DNA of 64,000 bases from Longimicrobiales bacterium (GTDB lineage: Bacteria; Gemmatimonadota; Gemmatimonadetes; Longimicrobiales; Gaopeijiaceae). The translations under genes and the position numbers were made by a program. Numbering within the stretch: the first letter of the stretch is position 1; every line of letters starts with the position of its first letter. Location of the stretch: positions 704,927 to 768,926 of the forward strand of contig OY282361.1 in assembly GCA_958295645.1 (NCBI GenBank), written 5' to 3'. Below are positions 1 to 9,917 of this stretch, in pieces. The notes beneath the pieces are model-generated. The model saw nothing but the letters and a program-made list of their open reading frames with translations. It did not search any database and was not told the origin of the DNA.

Positions 1-202
1 TCGGAAGCAGTCCCGTTTGGCCATGTAGGCGCCCCGAGATACTTGGCATTGTTCCTTCGCCGGACAACCAACTCCGGCCTGTCGCGTGTCGCGGCCCCTG
101 AGGCCGTCGCCGCCGCCTGCGGACGAGACTCGGGTAGCGCGGGACTGGCGACAGACCATTACCTTTGGGCGGGAGCGACCCGCGGGAACGGAAAGAGCAC
201 CC

Positions 203-820
203 ATGGATTTCGAAAACTGGCTCGGGACCCTGACCACCGTCGCGATCATGTGCGGGGCCATGTTTACATTGGGGCGCTGGCTTCGAGCGCAGACGAACGA
301 CCAGATCAGCGCCTTCAAGGAGTCCGTCGATCGCCAGTTCGCCGTCGTGGACCAGCGGTTCGCCACGGTCGACCAGCGGTTTGCCGAGATGAGAGACTAC
401 GTGGACCAGCGGTTTGCTGCGGTCGACCGACGATTCGTCGCGATCGACCAGCGGTTTGTTGCGATCGACCAGCGGTTTGTCGAGGCGAAGGAGTCGTCCG
501 ACCGCCAGTTTGCCATCGTGGACCAGCGGTTTGCCGCGATCGATCAACGGTTTGCCGCGATCGATCAACGGTTTGTCGCGGTCGACCGGCGGTTCGAGGA
601 CTTGCATGACTTGGTGGAGCGTCGGTCTCGGGAGAACAAGGAGGATCACGCGGCCGTCCTGCGTAGCGTCAAGGAGTCCGCGCAGCTGGTGGTGGGATTC
701 ATGAACCGGCGGTTCGAGGACGCGGGCAAACGGATGGACGAGATGAGCAAGCGCATCGACGACCTGCGGTCGCACGTCGATGCCGGCGGCCGAGCCGTTC
801 TGCGGCGCGAGCACGCCTAG
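203..820 (+). CDS. membrane-anchored coiled-coil repeat protein
   Basis: I do not recognise a named family. The protein has about 205 residues. A hydrophobic segment at about residues 7-26 is followed by a long heptad-like region made of repeats of the type DQRFAAI, about 10 copies between residues 43 and 132, then a charged helical tail. This looks like a single-pass membrane anchor with a rigid coiled-coil stalk. The ATG at 203 is preferred over an in-frame upstream start at 86 because a purine-rich GGAAAGAG lies just before it and the membrane segment then sits at the N terminus. The repeat DNA is nearly identical in 21-base units, suggesting recent expansion. The role is unknown. The gene lies 15 bases before the S51 hydrolase gene and could be cotranscribed with it. 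Confidence 0.7.
   Translation: MDFENWLGTLTTVAIMCGAMFTLGRWLRAQTNDQISAFKESVDRQFAVVDQRFATVDQRFAEMRDYVDQRFAAVDRRFVAIDQRFVAIDQRFVEAKESSDRQFAIVDQRFAAIDQRFAAIDQRFVAVDRRFEDLHDLVERRSRENKEDHAAVLRSVKESAQLVVGFMNRRFEDAGKRMDEMSKRIDDLRSHVDAGGRAVLRREHA
329..600 (+). repeat. intragenic 21-bp tandem repeats
   Basis: Imperfect 21-base units, core GACCAGCGGTTTGYCGCGAT, recur in frame and encode seven-residue DQRF units. Two breaks (near 392-402 and 484-504) interrupt the array without breaking the reading frame. Because the period is a multiple of three, copy number can vary without a frameshift. Confidence 0.85.
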
Positions 821-835
821 TCGGCCGTCCGCGCC

Positions 836-1729
836 ATGTGCATGCCCTCTAGACTCGTCTTGGCCGCCGGGATCGTCGCCGCCCTGGCGTTGCCCGCCGC
901 CGCTCAGCAGGTCGGCCCCGCGAACGGCAGTCTCGTCGTCGCCGGGGGCGCGCTTCGCGATCCGGCCGTCTTCGCCCGGTTCGTCGAGTTGGCGGGCGGC
1001 CCCTCGGCGCCCATCGTGGTGATCCCGACGGCAGGGGGGGCGGACGACTACGACGAGTACTTTCGCGGTCGGCGGGCCTTCGAGAGGGCGGGGGCGCGCC
1101 AGGTCGTCGTGCTCCACACCTACGACCCGGCGGTGGCCGACACCGAGGCGTTCGTGGAGCCGTTGCGAAAGGCGCGGGGCGTGTGGTTCACCGGCGGACG
1201 GCAGTGGCGGCTGGCCGACGCCTATCTGAACACCAGGGTCCACGACGCTCTCCGGGACGTGCTGGAGCGCGGCGGAGTCGTCGGCGGCTCGTCGGCGGGG
1301 GCGTCGATCCAAGGCTCGTACTTGGTCAGAGGCGACACGCGCACCAACACGGTCATGATGGGGGACCACGAGGTTGGCCTCGGGTTTCTGAAGGGCGTGG
1401 CGATAGACCAACATCTGCTTCGCCGCAACCGTCACTTCGACTTGGTCGAGGTGATCCGCGCGAAGCCGGAGCTTCTGGGCATCGGACTCGACGAGAACAC
1501 CGCGATCGTGGTGCAGGGCGACCGTTTCGAGGTCGTCGGGCAGAGCTACGCGGTCATCTACGACGCCCAGGCCACGCTCGACACCGGCGGCCTCTTCTAC
1601 TTCCTGGCTCCCGGCGACCGGTACGACATGGCCGCCCGCGAGGCGTTCCGCCCCAGCCGCGGCGAAGAGCCGCTGGGCCGCGTCACCGGCAAGCCTTGGC
1701 CACCCGGCCCGCCGCCTCCCCACCGCTGA
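836..1729 (+). CDS. secreted S51 / cyanophycinase-like peptidase
   Basis: 297 residues. An N-terminal signal peptide (hydrophobic run at residues 7-22, ending AAAQQ) suggests export. The mature part has the class-I amidotransferase-like fold of peptidase family S51. FTGGRQ lies at about 118-123 and the nucleophile elbow GSSAGA at about 151-156, with the second serine as the likely nucleophile. GIGLDENTA near 220 is typical of cyanophycinase-type members. Family members hydrolyse aspartyl dipeptides or cyanophycin; the substrate here cannot be told from sequence. No cyanophycin synthetase is present in the window. The stop codon lies two bases before the thrS start, so the two are probably cotranscribed. 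Confidence 0.85.
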   Translation: MCMPSRLVLAAGIVAALALPAAAQQVGPANGSLVVAGGALRDPAVFARFVELAGGPSAPIVVIPTAGGADDYDEYFRGRRAFERAGARQVVVLHTYDPAVADTEAFVEPLRKARGVWFTGGRQWRLADAYLNTRVHDALRDVLERGGVVGGSSAGASIQGSYLVRGDTRTNTVMMGDHEVGLGFLKGVAIDQHLLRRNRHFDLVEVIRAKPELLGIGLDENTAIVVQGDRFEVVGQSYAVIYDAQATLDTGGLFYFLAPGDRYDMAAREAFRPSRGEEPLGRVTGKPWPPGPPPPHR

Positions 1730-1731
1730 CC

Positions 1732-3723
1732 ATGCAGGCCCGTCCGCACGGACGCTCGCACGGCCCGCAGCAACCGGGCCCGGACGGCCCCGCCGAAGCG
1801 GACGGCCTCCAGCCCATTCACGTCGCCCTGCCCGACGGGCGCGAGATCCGCCTGCCCGCGGGCGCCACCGGCGCCGACCTGGCCGCGCACATCGGCCCGG
1901 GTCTCGCCAAGGCCGCTCTGGCCGCGGTCGTCGACGGCGAGACCGTCGACTTGGGCCGCGTCCTCCTGCACGGCGCCTCGGTTCGCCTCCTCACCGACCG
2001 CGACCCCGAGGCCCTGCCCGTCCTCCGCCACTCGGCGGCTCACGTGCTCGCCACTGCGGTCCGCGAGATCGTTCCCGGCGCGGGGATCGGCTTCGGCCCC
2101 GCCATCGACGACGGCTTCTACTACGACTTCGACGTGCCCGAGCCGTTCACGCCCGAGCAGGTGGAGGCCGTCGAGCGGCGGATGGCGGCCGTGGCCAGCG
2201 CGGACCACCCCTTCGAGCGCCGCGTCGTGACCCGCGACGAGGCCCGCGAACTCTTCGCCGACGATCCCCTCAAGCTGGAGCACCTCGAAGAACTCGCCGA
2301 CGACGAGGTCGTCACCGTCTACCGGGACGGTCCCTTCCTCGACCTCTGCCGCGGTCCCCACGTTCCGAGCACAGGCCGGCTGAAGCACTACAAGCTGCTG
2401 GCCGCGGCCGGGGCCTACTGGCGCGGCGACGAGAACCGCCGGATGCTCCAGCGCATCTACGGCACCGCCTTCTTCCGCAAAGCCGACCTCGACGCCCACC
2501 TGCACCGCCTGGAGGAGGCCAAGAAGCGGGACCACCGCATCCTGGGCAAGCAGCTCGACCTCTATTCCATCCAAGACGAAGTCGGCGCCGGACTCGTCCT
2601 CTGGCACCCGAACGGAGGGCGCGTTCGCCGCGCGATCGAGGACTTCCTGAAGCAGACCCTCGTCAAGCACGGATACGAACTCGTCTTCACCCCGCACGTG
2701 GCCAGCGAGGAGCTCTACCGCCTGTCCGGCCACCTGGACGTCTTCGCCGACGACATGTTCCCGGCCATGGACGACGACGGCGACCGCTTCCGGCTCAAGC
2801 CGATGAACTGCCCGCACCACTTCATGATCTACCGCGCCGCCCGCCGTTCCTACCGCGACCTGCCGTTGCGCTATGCGGAGCTGGGCACCTGCTACCGCTA
2901 CGAGCGTTCGGGCGCCCTGCACGGGATGCTGCGCGTGCGTTCCTTCACCCAGGACGACGCCCACATCTTCATCCGCGAGGACCAGATCGAGGAGGAGTAC
3001 GCGCGCCTGCTGGAACTGGAGCACGACCTGCTCGGCGCCTTCGGATACGAGTACCGGACGGCGCTGTCCACGCGTCCCGAGAAGGCCATCGGCGACCCGG
3101 CGGTCTACGACGCGGCCTCGAACCGTCTGGCCGCCGTCTTGCGCGACCGCGGCCTCGACTACGAGCTCGACGAGGGCGGCGGCGCCTTCTACGGCCCCAA
3201 GGTGGACATCCTGGTCACCGACGCGCTGGGCCGGGAGTGGCAGGGCGGAACCTTCCAGCTCGACTTCCTCATGCCCGAGCGCTTCGGCCTGGCGTACGTG
3301 GGCGCCGACAACCGCCGCCACAACGCCGTGGTGATCCACCGCACGCTTCTGGGCTCGATGGAACGCTTCGTGGGCGGACTCGTGGAGCACTACGCCGGCG
3401 CGTTCCCGCTCTGGCTGGCGCCCTGCCAAGTGCGCGTCCTGCCCGTGTCGGAGCAGTGGGCGGAGTATGCGCGAGGGCTGGCGGACCGGCTCGACCGGGC
3501 CGGCCTGCGCGTCCAGGTCGAGGAGCGGGAGAGCCTCGGCTACCGGATTCGGGCCGCCGAGACCCAGAAGGTCCCCTACATGGCGATCGTCGGCGAGCGC
3601 GAGGCCGAGGACGGCACCGTGGCCGTGCGGAAGCGGGGCGCCAAGAGAAAGCAGGAGACGATGGCGGCGGACGCCTTCGCGAAGCGGCTCCGTGAAGAGA
3701 CGGACAGCCGGGCGCTGGGGTGA
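1732..3723 (+). CDS. thrS: threonyl-tRNA synthetase
   Basis: 663 residues, the normal full length. It charges tRNA-Thr in the cytoplasm. An N-terminal TGS domain (about residues 28-90) is followed by the editing domain with the HSAAH zinc/editing motif (HxxxH), then the class-II catalytic core. The core contains MNCPHH (zinc-binding Cys), RYERSG with HGMLRVRSF (motif 2) and the GADNRRHNAVVIHRTLLGS region (motif 3). The C-terminal anticodon-binding domain starts near residue 560. The ATG at 1732 directly follows the stop of the S51 gene; the longer open frame upstream is a shadow. The first 25 residues are a Pro/Gly-rich extension before the TGS domain. Confidence 0.97.
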   Translation: MQARPHGRSHGPQQPGPDGPAEADGLQPIHVALPDGREIRLPAGATGADLAAHIGPGLAKAALAAVVDGETVDLGRVLLHGASVRLLTDRDPEALPVLRHSAAHVLATAVREIVPGAGIGFGPAIDDGFYYDFDVPEPFTPEQVEAVERRMAAVASADHPFERRVVTRDEARELFADDPLKLEHLEELADDEVVTVYRDGPFLDLCRGPHVPSTGRLKHYKLLAAAGAYWRGDENRRMLQRIYGTAFFRKADLDAHLHRLEEAKKRDHRILGKQLDLYSIQDEVGAGLVLWHPNGGRVRRAIEDFLKQTLVKHGYELVFTPHVASEELYRLSGHLDVFADDMFPAMDDDGDRFRLKPMNCPHHFMIYRAARRSYRDLPLRYAELGTCYRYERSGALHGMLRVRSFTQDDAHIFIREDQIEEEYARLLELEHDLLGAFGYEYRTALSTRPEKAIGDPAVYDAASNRLAAVLRDRGLDYELDEGGGAFYGPKVDILVTDALGREWQGGTFQLDFLMPERFGLAYVGADNRRHNAVVIHRTLLGSMERFVGGLVEHYAGAFPLWLAPCQVRVLPVSEQWAEYARGLADRLDRAGLRVQVEERESLGYRIRAAETQKVPYMAIVGEREAEDGTVAVRKRGAKRKQETMAADAFAKRLREETDSRALG

Positions 3724-3796
3724 GGTCCGGAAGAAGGCTGTCCACCAAGACCGACAACTACACTAGGCCCTTGCAAGGGCAGAGGATGGAGAGCAA

Positions 3797-4192
3797 ATGT
3801 GCACGATTTGCGGACCTAACTCGACGCTGATAGTGATCGATGTGGTGCTTTGCGTTGCTTTTGGCATCATCGCGCTGATGGCGTTTAGGCGAAGAGAACG
3901 ATTCGAGGAGTCGCCCCGAGAAGCTTATTGGTGGGGGCTGTCCGCGCTCGGGGGCTTCATGTGTTGGGGATTCCGGAATCAATACCGCGAAATGTCTGAT
4001 TGCCTTAGCAGTGGTGGCTGCGAAGGCTTGGCCACCGCGGCGTTCGCCTTTCAAGTTCTTGCGACTGTCGTGGCCATTGCGTGTTTCACGTATGCTTTTT
4101 TCGGGATCGTCGACATGTCTGTCGACAGGGTCGTGAGGAGAGTCGAGGAAGGCGAGGCAGTCGGGAGGGCGGAGGACGTGGAGAGCGAATGA
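3797..4192 (+). CDS. small hypothetical membrane protein
   Basis: 131 residues with no family I recognise. A hydrophobic segment lies at about 9-29 and a second, long one at about 81-106, with a Trp/Gly-rich amphipathic stretch (near 45-59) between them. The tail is charged and acidic. Four cysteines (near 2, 5, 69 and 75) flank the membrane segments. GGAGAG sits seven bases before the ATG as a good ribosome-binding site. Base composition is visibly lower in GC than thrS and rpsA on either side, and codon choice is less biased, so it may be a recent acquisition. No informative partner is adjacent. Confidence 0.65.
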   Translation: MCTICGPNSTLIVIDVVLCVAFGIIALMAFRRRERFEESPREAYWWGLSALGGFMCWGFRNQYREMSDCLSSGGCEGLATAAFAFQVLATVVAIACFTYAFFGIVDMSVDRVVRRVEEGEAVGRAEDVESE

Positions 4193-4536
4193 CCGGAGTT
4201 CGGCCGTCGGCCACTCTGCGCTAGGCGACGGCAGGCTTCTGAATCGGGATTCGGCCACGATCGACGCGACCCGCCGCGAGCGGGCGGCGCGTCGGTTGCG
4301 AGGTCGCTGAACGCAGCCGGATTCCCCGGAACATTTGCGTCTTGCTCGGCGTTCGGCGGGGTTATATTTAGCGGCTTGCCCCGGGCCGGTCCCTGGAACC
4401 GATGGCGGGTCGGTTCCGTAGTGTCCGCTAGCGGCTGGCCCCACATCCCCCCCAATCCGGCCTCCCCGCGCAGGATACGGAGACCGGCAGAGAACGCCTG
4501 GAGCGCCGCCCTTCGCGCGGCGGCGAAGCGCAACCC
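4193..4536 (+). other. intergenic region: rpsA promoter and structured leader
   Basis: 344 bases without a coding gene. The left half shows nothing recognisable. The right half holds a candidate promoter (4342-4368) and two hairpins before the rpsA start: GGAACCGA/TCGGTTCC (4395-4402 with 4410-4417, 7-base loop) and CGCCGCC/GGCGGCG (4504-4510 with 4519-4525). There is no clear Shine-Dalgarno sequence before the rpsA ATG. In E. coli, S1 represses its own translation through a structured leader with a weak Shine-Dalgarno; a similar control here is inference. Confidence 0.55.
4342..4368 (+). promoter_or_regulatory. candidate rpsA promoter
   Basis: TTGCTC (4342-4347), a 15-base spacer, then TATATT (4363-4368) in an AT-rich patch (GTTATATTTA) that stands out against the GC-rich surroundings. 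The spacer is short for a sigma-70-type promoter, so the -35 assignment is less certain than the -10. Confidence 0.45.
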
Positions 4537-6432
4537 ATGACCGAAACACAGGAATCCACGGGGGCCGTCGCCTACGGTTCCCAGCCCCGACGACGATTCG
4601 ACCCGGACGAGATATCGCCGGAACTCGTCCACGACACCTACGGCGAAGAAGTCCTCGACATCTCGCGCGACGACTTCGAGGCGATGCTCGCGGAGCACCA
4701 GACGGCGCGAGGCGACATCCGCGAGGGCGAGATCGTCAAGGCCCGCGTCCTGCGGGTCACCGGTTCGACGGTGATCCTGGAGTTCGGCTTCAAGAGCGAG
4801 GGCGCCGTCTCCTTGGACGAATTCAAGGACGGCGGGGAGGTCGAGCCGGGCCAGGAAGTGGAAGTTCTCCTGGAGAGCTTGGAGGACGACGACGGCGTGG
4901 TCGTTCTGTCCAAGAAGAAGGCCGACTTCCTGCGCGTCTGGGAGCTGATTCGCGAGGCGTACGACAACGACCAGCCGGTCAAAGGGTTGTTGACCCAGAA
5001 GATCAAGGGCGGCGTGACCGTCGACATCATGGGCGTGGACGCCTTCCTGCCCGGGTCGCAGATCGCTCTGCGAAGAGTCCCCAACATCGAAGACCGGATC
5101 GGCGAGACGTACGACTTCAAGATCATCAAGCTGAACAAGCGACGGCGCAACATCGTCGTCTCGCGACGGGTCATTCTGGAACGGGAGCGCAAAGAGAAGC
5201 GTTCGACGCTGGTGAAGGAACTGCTGAAGGGCCAAGTGCGCGAAGGCGTGGTCAAGAACATCACGGACTTCGGCGCCTTCATCGACTTGGGCGGCTTGGA
5301 CGGCCTGCTCCACATCACCGACATGTCGTGGGGGCGCGTGGGCCACCCGTCGGAAGTCGTGGACATCGGGGCCAGCTTGGACGTGAAAGTGCTGGACGTA
5401 GACTGGGACCGCGAGCGCATCTCGCTGGGGTTCAAGCAGCTCCTGCCGTACCCCTGGAACGACATCGCCGAGCGCTATCCGGTCGGGGCGCGGGTTCGCG
5501 GCAAGGTGGTCTCGATCACGAACTACGGCGCCTTCGTCGAGTTGCAGAAGGGCGTCGAAGGACTGGTGCACATCTCCGAGATGTCGTGGAGAAGGAACGT
5601 GCGCCATCCCTCCAAGCTGGTGGCCGTCGGCGACGAGATCGAGGCGGTGGTGCTCCGCGTGGACCCCAAGGACGAGAAGATCTCGCTCGGGATGAAGCAG
5701 ACGAAGGAGGATCCGTGGCTGGCCTTGCCTCACAAGTACCCGGCGGGCACGCGGCTGGCGGGCACCGTCCGCAACCTGACCACATTCGGCGCGTTCATCG
5801 AGATCGAGCCGGGCATCGACGGCCTCGTTCACGTGTCGGACATGAGCTGGACGAAGCACGTCGAGCATCCTTCCGAAATCGTGCGCAAGGGCGACCAGCT
5901 CGACGTGATCGTCTTGGACGTGGATTCCGACAAGAAGCGCGTGTCGTTGGGCGTCAAGCAGCTGCAAGAGGATCCCTGGCCGGAGCTGGCGCTTCGGTTT
6001 GCGGTCGGCCTGGAGCAGGAGGCAACCGTCGTTCGGGTCCAGGACAAGGGATTGGCCGTGGACTTGGGCGACGACGTGGAGGGCTTCGTGCCCGCCGCGC
6101 AGACGAGCGTGGCCGCGGGCGGGCTGGGCGAGTACTTCCGGGTCGGCGAGACGATTTCCCTGCGGGTCACGGCCTCGGAGGCGGCTGAACGGCGCATCCA
6201 GCTCGAGGTCTTGGAGACCCCCGAGCGGCGGAAGACGGGAAGCGCCGTCGAAGTGACGGACGAGGAGCCGGAGGACGGCGAAGCGGACCCAGCGGACGGC
6301 GACGGCGAAGCAGGTCCGGAGGACGACAAAGCGGCCCCGGAGCCGGAAGACGCCCCAGGGGACGAAGAGCCCGAGAGCGCCGAGGAGTCCGAGCAGGGAA
6401 GCCACGAGGCGCCGGCCGAGGAGGACAGTTGA
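4537..6432 (+). CDS. rpsA: 30S ribosomal protein S1
   Basis: 631 residues. It binds mRNA at the 30S platform during initiation. Six S1 (OB-fold) repeats are visible, at about 62-125, 142-210, 229-298, 315-385, 402-472 and 489-556. Repeats 3-5 carry the conserved NxTxFGAF(I/V) and LVHISEMSW-type blocks; repeats 1, 2 and 6 are more divergent, as is usual for S1. After residue 560 comes a low-complexity Asp/Glu/Ala/Pro tail of about 70 residues, longer than in E. coli S1. The start is the ATG at 4537 with no good Shine-Dalgarno, which is common for rpsA. The next gene begins eight bases after the stop. Confidence 0.97.
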   Translation: MTETQESTGAVAYGSQPRRRFDPDEISPELVHDTYGEEVLDISRDDFEAMLAEHQTARGDIREGEIVKARVLRVTGSTVILEFGFKSEGAVSLDEFKDGGEVEPGQEVEVLLESLEDDDGVVVLSKKKADFLRVWELIREAYDNDQPVKGLLTQKIKGGVTVDIMGVDAFLPGSQIALRRVPNIEDRIGETYDFKIIKLNKRRRNIVVSRRVILERERKEKRSTLVKELLKGQVREGVVKNITDFGAFIDLGGLDGLLHITDMSWGRVGHPSEVVDIGASLDVKVLDVDWDRERISLGFKQLLPYPWNDIAERYPVGARVRGKVVSITNYGAFVELQKGVEGLVHISEMSWRRNVRHPSKLVAVGDEIEAVVLRVDPKDEKISLGMKQTKEDPWLALPHKYPAGTRLAGTVRNLTTFGAFIEIEPGIDGLVHVSDMSWTKHVEHPSEIVRKGDQLDVIVLDVDSDKKRVSLGVKQLQEDPWPELALRFAVGLEQEATVVRVQDKGLAVDLGDDVEGFVPAAQTSVAAGGLGEYFRVGETISLRVTASEAAERRIQLEVLETPERRKTGSAVEVTDEEPEDGEADPADGDGEAGPEDDKAAPEPEDAPGDEEPESAEESEQGSHEAPAEEDS

Positions 6433-6439
6433 GCGCACG

Positions 6440-8299
6440 ATGATCGGAGCGCTCCACGCGAACCGGTCGCGGCGGCTTCTCGGCGCCGTGTTGCTGGCGG
6501 CCTGCCTGCCGGCGAATCCCGAGAGCGTGCCGGCCTCCTTTCCCGCGCCCACCAGCTATCCGCCGGTCGCGGCCGGAGACTATTCGCCCGCCGACCACGC
6601 CGGCGCCGAGGCGCTGATGAACGCCGCCCGTGCCGCGCTCGCGGCTCGCGAATATGCTGTCGCGCGCAAGGCGGCCGGTCAGGTGGCGCAGGAATACCCC
6701 TCGGCGCCCGGCACGTCGGAGGCGCTTTGGGTCCTGGCGCTCGCGGCCCAGGCCGAAGGCGACCATGGCGAGGCCGCCGAGAGGGCAGGGGCGTTGGCCC
6801 TCGTGCTGGGCGCCGACCATCCGGCGTTTCCGGAGGTGCAGGATCTGCGCGCCGAGTCCCTGTTCGACTCCGGCGACCTGCTGGCGGCGGCCGAGACTTC
6901 GCTGGGCCTTCCCGGCGACGCCTACGCGGACGCGGCGGCGGCGCGCGTCGAAGCGGCGGTGGCGACTCTCGACCGCGACGAACTGGCTCGGCTCGCCGCC
7001 GGTGCAGTCGGCGGCCAACCAGAGCGCCGGTTCGCTCCGGTGTTCGCGGAACTGGCCCTGGTGACCGCCTTCGCGGGCGACTCCGGGACTTCGCGAGCGT
7101 ACGCCCGGCGGGCGCGGGAGGCGGGCGCGGAGGGCAGGGCGGCTCGCATGTCCGCGGCCGTGCTGTCCGGCGACCTGTCGGGCCTCGGGCCTGCGGCGCC
7201 CGTGATCGGCGTGGTGCTGCCGTTCTCGGGCCCGCCGAACAATCGCGCCTACGCCGAGTCGTTCTGGGAGGGCGTGGAGGTGGCCTCGGCCATGGCGCAA
7301 CGCACGGGGGTGCGCGTCGAGGTCGTCCGCGAGGACAACCGCGGCACGCGCCTCGGCAGCGCCCGCGGCGTCCGGGCGGTGGCCTCGCGCGGCGCGGTGG
7401 CGATCCTCGGGCCGTTGCGCGACTCGACCGTTTTCGAGGCGGCGCAGGCCAAGCCCAGTCGGGTCCCGCTGTTCTCGCCGACGGCCCGGCGCGTTCCCGA
7501 GGCTGCAGGCGTCTACAGCTTGGGCGCCGCGAGCCCCCTGGCCGCCCGCACGCTCGCCGGGGCGCTGGCGGAGCTCGGGTACGCGAGCGCGGCGCTGCTC
7601 CACGGTTCCGGCTACGGCGAGACCCTGGAGGCGCGCGTGTTCCGGCGCGCCTTCGCGACGGCCGGCGGCCGGGTGGAGCGCAGCGTCCAATACCCGAGCG
7701 GCGTGACGACCTTCATCGAACCGTTGGGCGAGGTGGCCGCGCTGCTGCCCGAGCTGCTCGTCGTGCTGGCCACGGCCGCCGAATTGGAACTGCTTGCGCC
7801 GCAGATGTCGTTCATGGGACTGGACACGCTCGGCATCCAGGTCGCGGGCACGGCGGCCTGGAGTTCCCCCGGGGTGATGAACGCGGTGGCCCAGCGCCAC
7901 ACGGATCGGGTGATCGCCGTCAGCCCGTCTCCTCCGGGCTCCCGCGAGGAGACGCGAGAGGCGTTCCGCGCCGAATACGAGAATCGCTTCCGCAAGACGT
8001 TGCAGAGCGAAGTGCCGGCCGTCGGCTTCGACCTGTTCCGAATTGCGCTGGCCGCGTACGGAGAAGGCATCCGCAGGGTCGGCGCCGCCGCGGGAGGCGC
8101 CGAGAGGGTGACGAGGCTTCGCGGCGCGACCGGGATATTTTCGGTCGTGGACGGGCGGCTGGAGCGCGAGGCGTTTCCGGTTCGCATCTTCGAGGGCGCC
8201 CTTCTGCCCTTGGACGCCGTCCTTCCGGAACTGCCGCCCCGGGTTCCGCCGCCAAGCTCCCGCAACGGGAGTCGGCCCGAACCCGCCGACGGCGCGTGA
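6440..8299 (+). CDS. lipoprotein with periplasmic-binding (LppC/LpoA-like) domain
   Basis: 619 residues. The N terminus is a lipoprotein signal (VLLAAC, lipidated Cys at about 22). Residues about 50-240 form a helical TPR-like region ([13 protein letters not shown]-type repeats). From about 254 ([13 protein letters not shown]) to about 590 lies a type-I periplasmic-binding fold of the Leu/Ile/Val-binding family. TPR region plus this fold in a lipoprotein resembles LpoA-type penicillin-binding-protein activators. An amino-acid ABC-transporter binding protein is less likely, as no permease or ATPase gene is nearby. It follows rpsA closely. Family-level confidence is good; the activator role is inference. 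Confidence 0.8.
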   Translation: MIGALHANRSRRLLGAVLLAACLPANPESVPASFPAPTSYPPVAAGDYSPADHAGAEALMNAARAALAAREYAVARKAAGQVAQEYPSAPGTSEALWVLALAAQAEGDHGEAAERAGALALVLGADHPAFPEVQDLRAESLFDSGDLLAAAETSLGLPGDAYADAAAARVEAAVATLDRDELARLAAGAVGGQPERRFAPVFAELALVTAFAGDSGTSRAYARRAREAGAEGRAARMSAAVLSGDLSGLGPAAPVIGVVLPFSGPPNNRAYAESFWEGVEVASAMAQRTGVRVEVVREDNRGTRLGSARGVRAVASRGAVAILGPLRDSTVFEAAQAKPSRVPLFSPTARRVPEAAGVYSLGAASPLAARTLAGALAELGYASAALLHGSGYGETLEARVFRRAFATAGGRVERSVQYPSGVTTFIEPLGEVAALLPELLVVLATAAELELLAPQMSFMGLDTLGIQVAGTAAWSSPGVMNAVAQRHTDRVIAVSPSPPGSREETREAFRAEYENRFRKTLQSEVPAVGFDLFRIALAAYGEGIRRVGAAAGGAERVTRLRGATGIFSVVDGRLEREAFPVRIFEGALLPLDAVLPELPPRVPPPSSRNGSRPEPADGA

Positions 8300-8366
8300 C
8301 CGCCCCCGCCTCTACGGGCGCCACGTTGGCCGCCGCGCCTGTTCCTGCCCGGTTTCGGCGCCGCGG

Positions 8367-9917
8367 ATGACCGGCAAACGGGCGATCGAACGGCTCGAAG
8401 CCCGCAGGCGAGAGGCCGAGCTGGGCGGCGGTGAGGAGCGGATCAAGGCCCAGCACGCGAGGGGCAAGCTGCTCGCCCGCGAGAGGCTCGACTTGCTCCT
8501 GGACGAGAGTTCCTTCGTCGAGATGGGCCGGTTCGTCACCCACCGGTGCCGCGACTTCGGGTTGGACGACCGCCAAGTCCTGGGCGACGGCGTGGTGACC
8601 GGCTACGGGACGATCCGCGGCCGCTTGGTCTACGTGTTCTCCCAAGACTTCACGGTCTTCGGCGGCTCGTTGGGCGAGGCGCACGCCGGGAAGATCGTCA
8701 AGGTGCAGGAGATGGCCATGAAGAACGGGGCGCCGCTGGTCGGCCTCAACGACTCGGGAGGCGCGCGCATCCAGGAGGGCGTGGTCTCGCTGGGCGGCTA
8801 CGCCGACATCTTTCTGCGCAACACCCTGGCGTCGGGCGTGGTGCCTCAGATCAGCGCAATCTTGGGACCATGCGCGGGCGGAGCCGTGTACTCGCCGGCC
8901 ATCACCGATTGGGTGTACATGGTGCGGGGCGCCAGCTACATGTTCGTGACCGGGCCCGACGTGGTGAAGACCGTCACCCACGAGACCATCGACATGGAGG
9001 GCTTGGGAGGCGCCGACGTCCACGCGGAGAAGTCCGGCGTGGCCCATTTCGTCCACGACACCGAGGCGGAGTGCCTGGCCGCCGTGCGGGATCTGTTCAA
9101 GTACATCCCCCAGAACAACGCGCAGCGCCCTCCAGCCGGCTCCGGCCGCGACCCCCACGACCGCCGCGAAGAGTCCCTGGCCGACATGGCCCCGGACAAT
9201 CCCAACCTCCCGTACGACATGCTCGAGGTGATTCGCGCGGTTGTCGACGACGGCGACTTCTACGAGGTCCACGCTCGGTTCGCCCCCAACATCGTGACCG
9301 GATTCGCTCACGTCGGAGGGCGCTCGGTGGGCGTCGTCGCGAACCAGCCGGCCGTGCTCGCGGGCGTGCTGGACATCGATTCGTCGGACAAGGGGGCCCG
9401 CTTCGTGCGCTTTTGCGACGCCTTCAACATCCCCCTGGTCGTGTTCGAAGACGTGCCCGGCTTTCTGCCCGGCGTGAGCCAGGAGCACGGCGGCATCATC
9501 CGCCACGGCGCCAAGCTGCTCTACGCCTTCAGCGAGGCCACCGTGCCCAAGGTCACGGTCATCACCCGCAAGGCGTACGGAGGCGCCTACGACGTGATGA
9601 ATTCCAAGCACGTTCGCGGCGACGTGAACTTGGCTTGGCCCGCGGCCGAGATCGCCGTCATGGGACCGAAGGGGGCGGTCGAGATTCTGTTTCGCAAGGA
9701 GATCGCGGAGGCCGATGATCCGAAGGCCGCGGCCGAAGCGAAGATGAAGGAATACCGCGAGGCGTTCGCGCATCCCTACGCGGCCGCCTCCCGGGGCTAC
9801 GTGGACGACGTGATCGACCCCAGGGACACGCGGCCGCGCTTGGCCAACGCCTTGGACATGCTGTCGGAGAAGCGCGACGCCAATCCCCCGAAGAAGCACG
9901 GCAACATCCCTCTCTGA
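8367..9917 (+). CDS. pccB: propionyl-CoA/acyl-CoA carboxylase, carboxyltransferase subunit
   Basis: 516 residues, the usual length. It transfers carboxyl from carboxybiotin to propionyl-CoA, giving (S)-methylmalonyl-CoA. Both crotonase-fold halves are present: the N half has [12 protein letters not shown] and [12 protein letters not shown] (oxyanion glycines), the C half has DVPGFLPG and [15 protein letters not shown]. Start ATG at 8367. The biotin carboxylase, biotin carrier and methylmalonyl-CoA mutase follow downstream after one interposed gene, which favours propionyl-CoA over acetyl-CoA as substrate. The symbol rests on this context. Confidence 0.9.
   Translation: MTGKRAIERLEARRREAELGGGEERIKAQHARGKLLARERLDLLLDESSFVEMGRFVTHRCRDFGLDDRQVLGDGVVTGYGTIRGRLVYVFSQDFTVFGGSLGEAHAGKIVKVQEMAMKNGAPLVGLNDSGGARIQEGVVSLGGYADIFLRNTLASGVVPQISAILGPCAGGAVYSPAITDWVYMVRGASYMFVTGPDVVKTVTHETIDMEGLGGADVHAEKSGVAHFVHDTEAECLAAVRDLFKYIPQNNAQRPPAGSGRDPHDRREESLADMAPDNPNLPYDMLEVIRAVVDDGDFYEVHARFAPNIVTGFAHVGGRSVGVVANQPAVLAGVLDIDSSDKGARFVRFCDAFNIPLVVFEDVPGFLPGVSQEHGGIIRHGAKLLYAFSEATVPKVTVITRKAYGGAYDVMNSKHVRGDVNLAWPAAEIAVMGPKGAVEILFRKEIAEADDPKAAAEAKMKEYREAFAHPYAAASRGYVDDVIDPRDTRPRLANALDMLSEKRDANPPKKHGNIPL

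Noticed and set aside
329-600. Repeat array that at first looks like CRISPR
   Set aside because: Units are 21 bases with no unique spacers, lie in frame in a coding gene and no cas genes are present.
1597-6552. Long minus-strand open frames (610 and 833 residues) opposite thrS and rpsA
   Set aside because: GC-rich third positions create antisense shadows; sequences are low complexity and match no family, while the plus strand carries clear thrS and rpsA.
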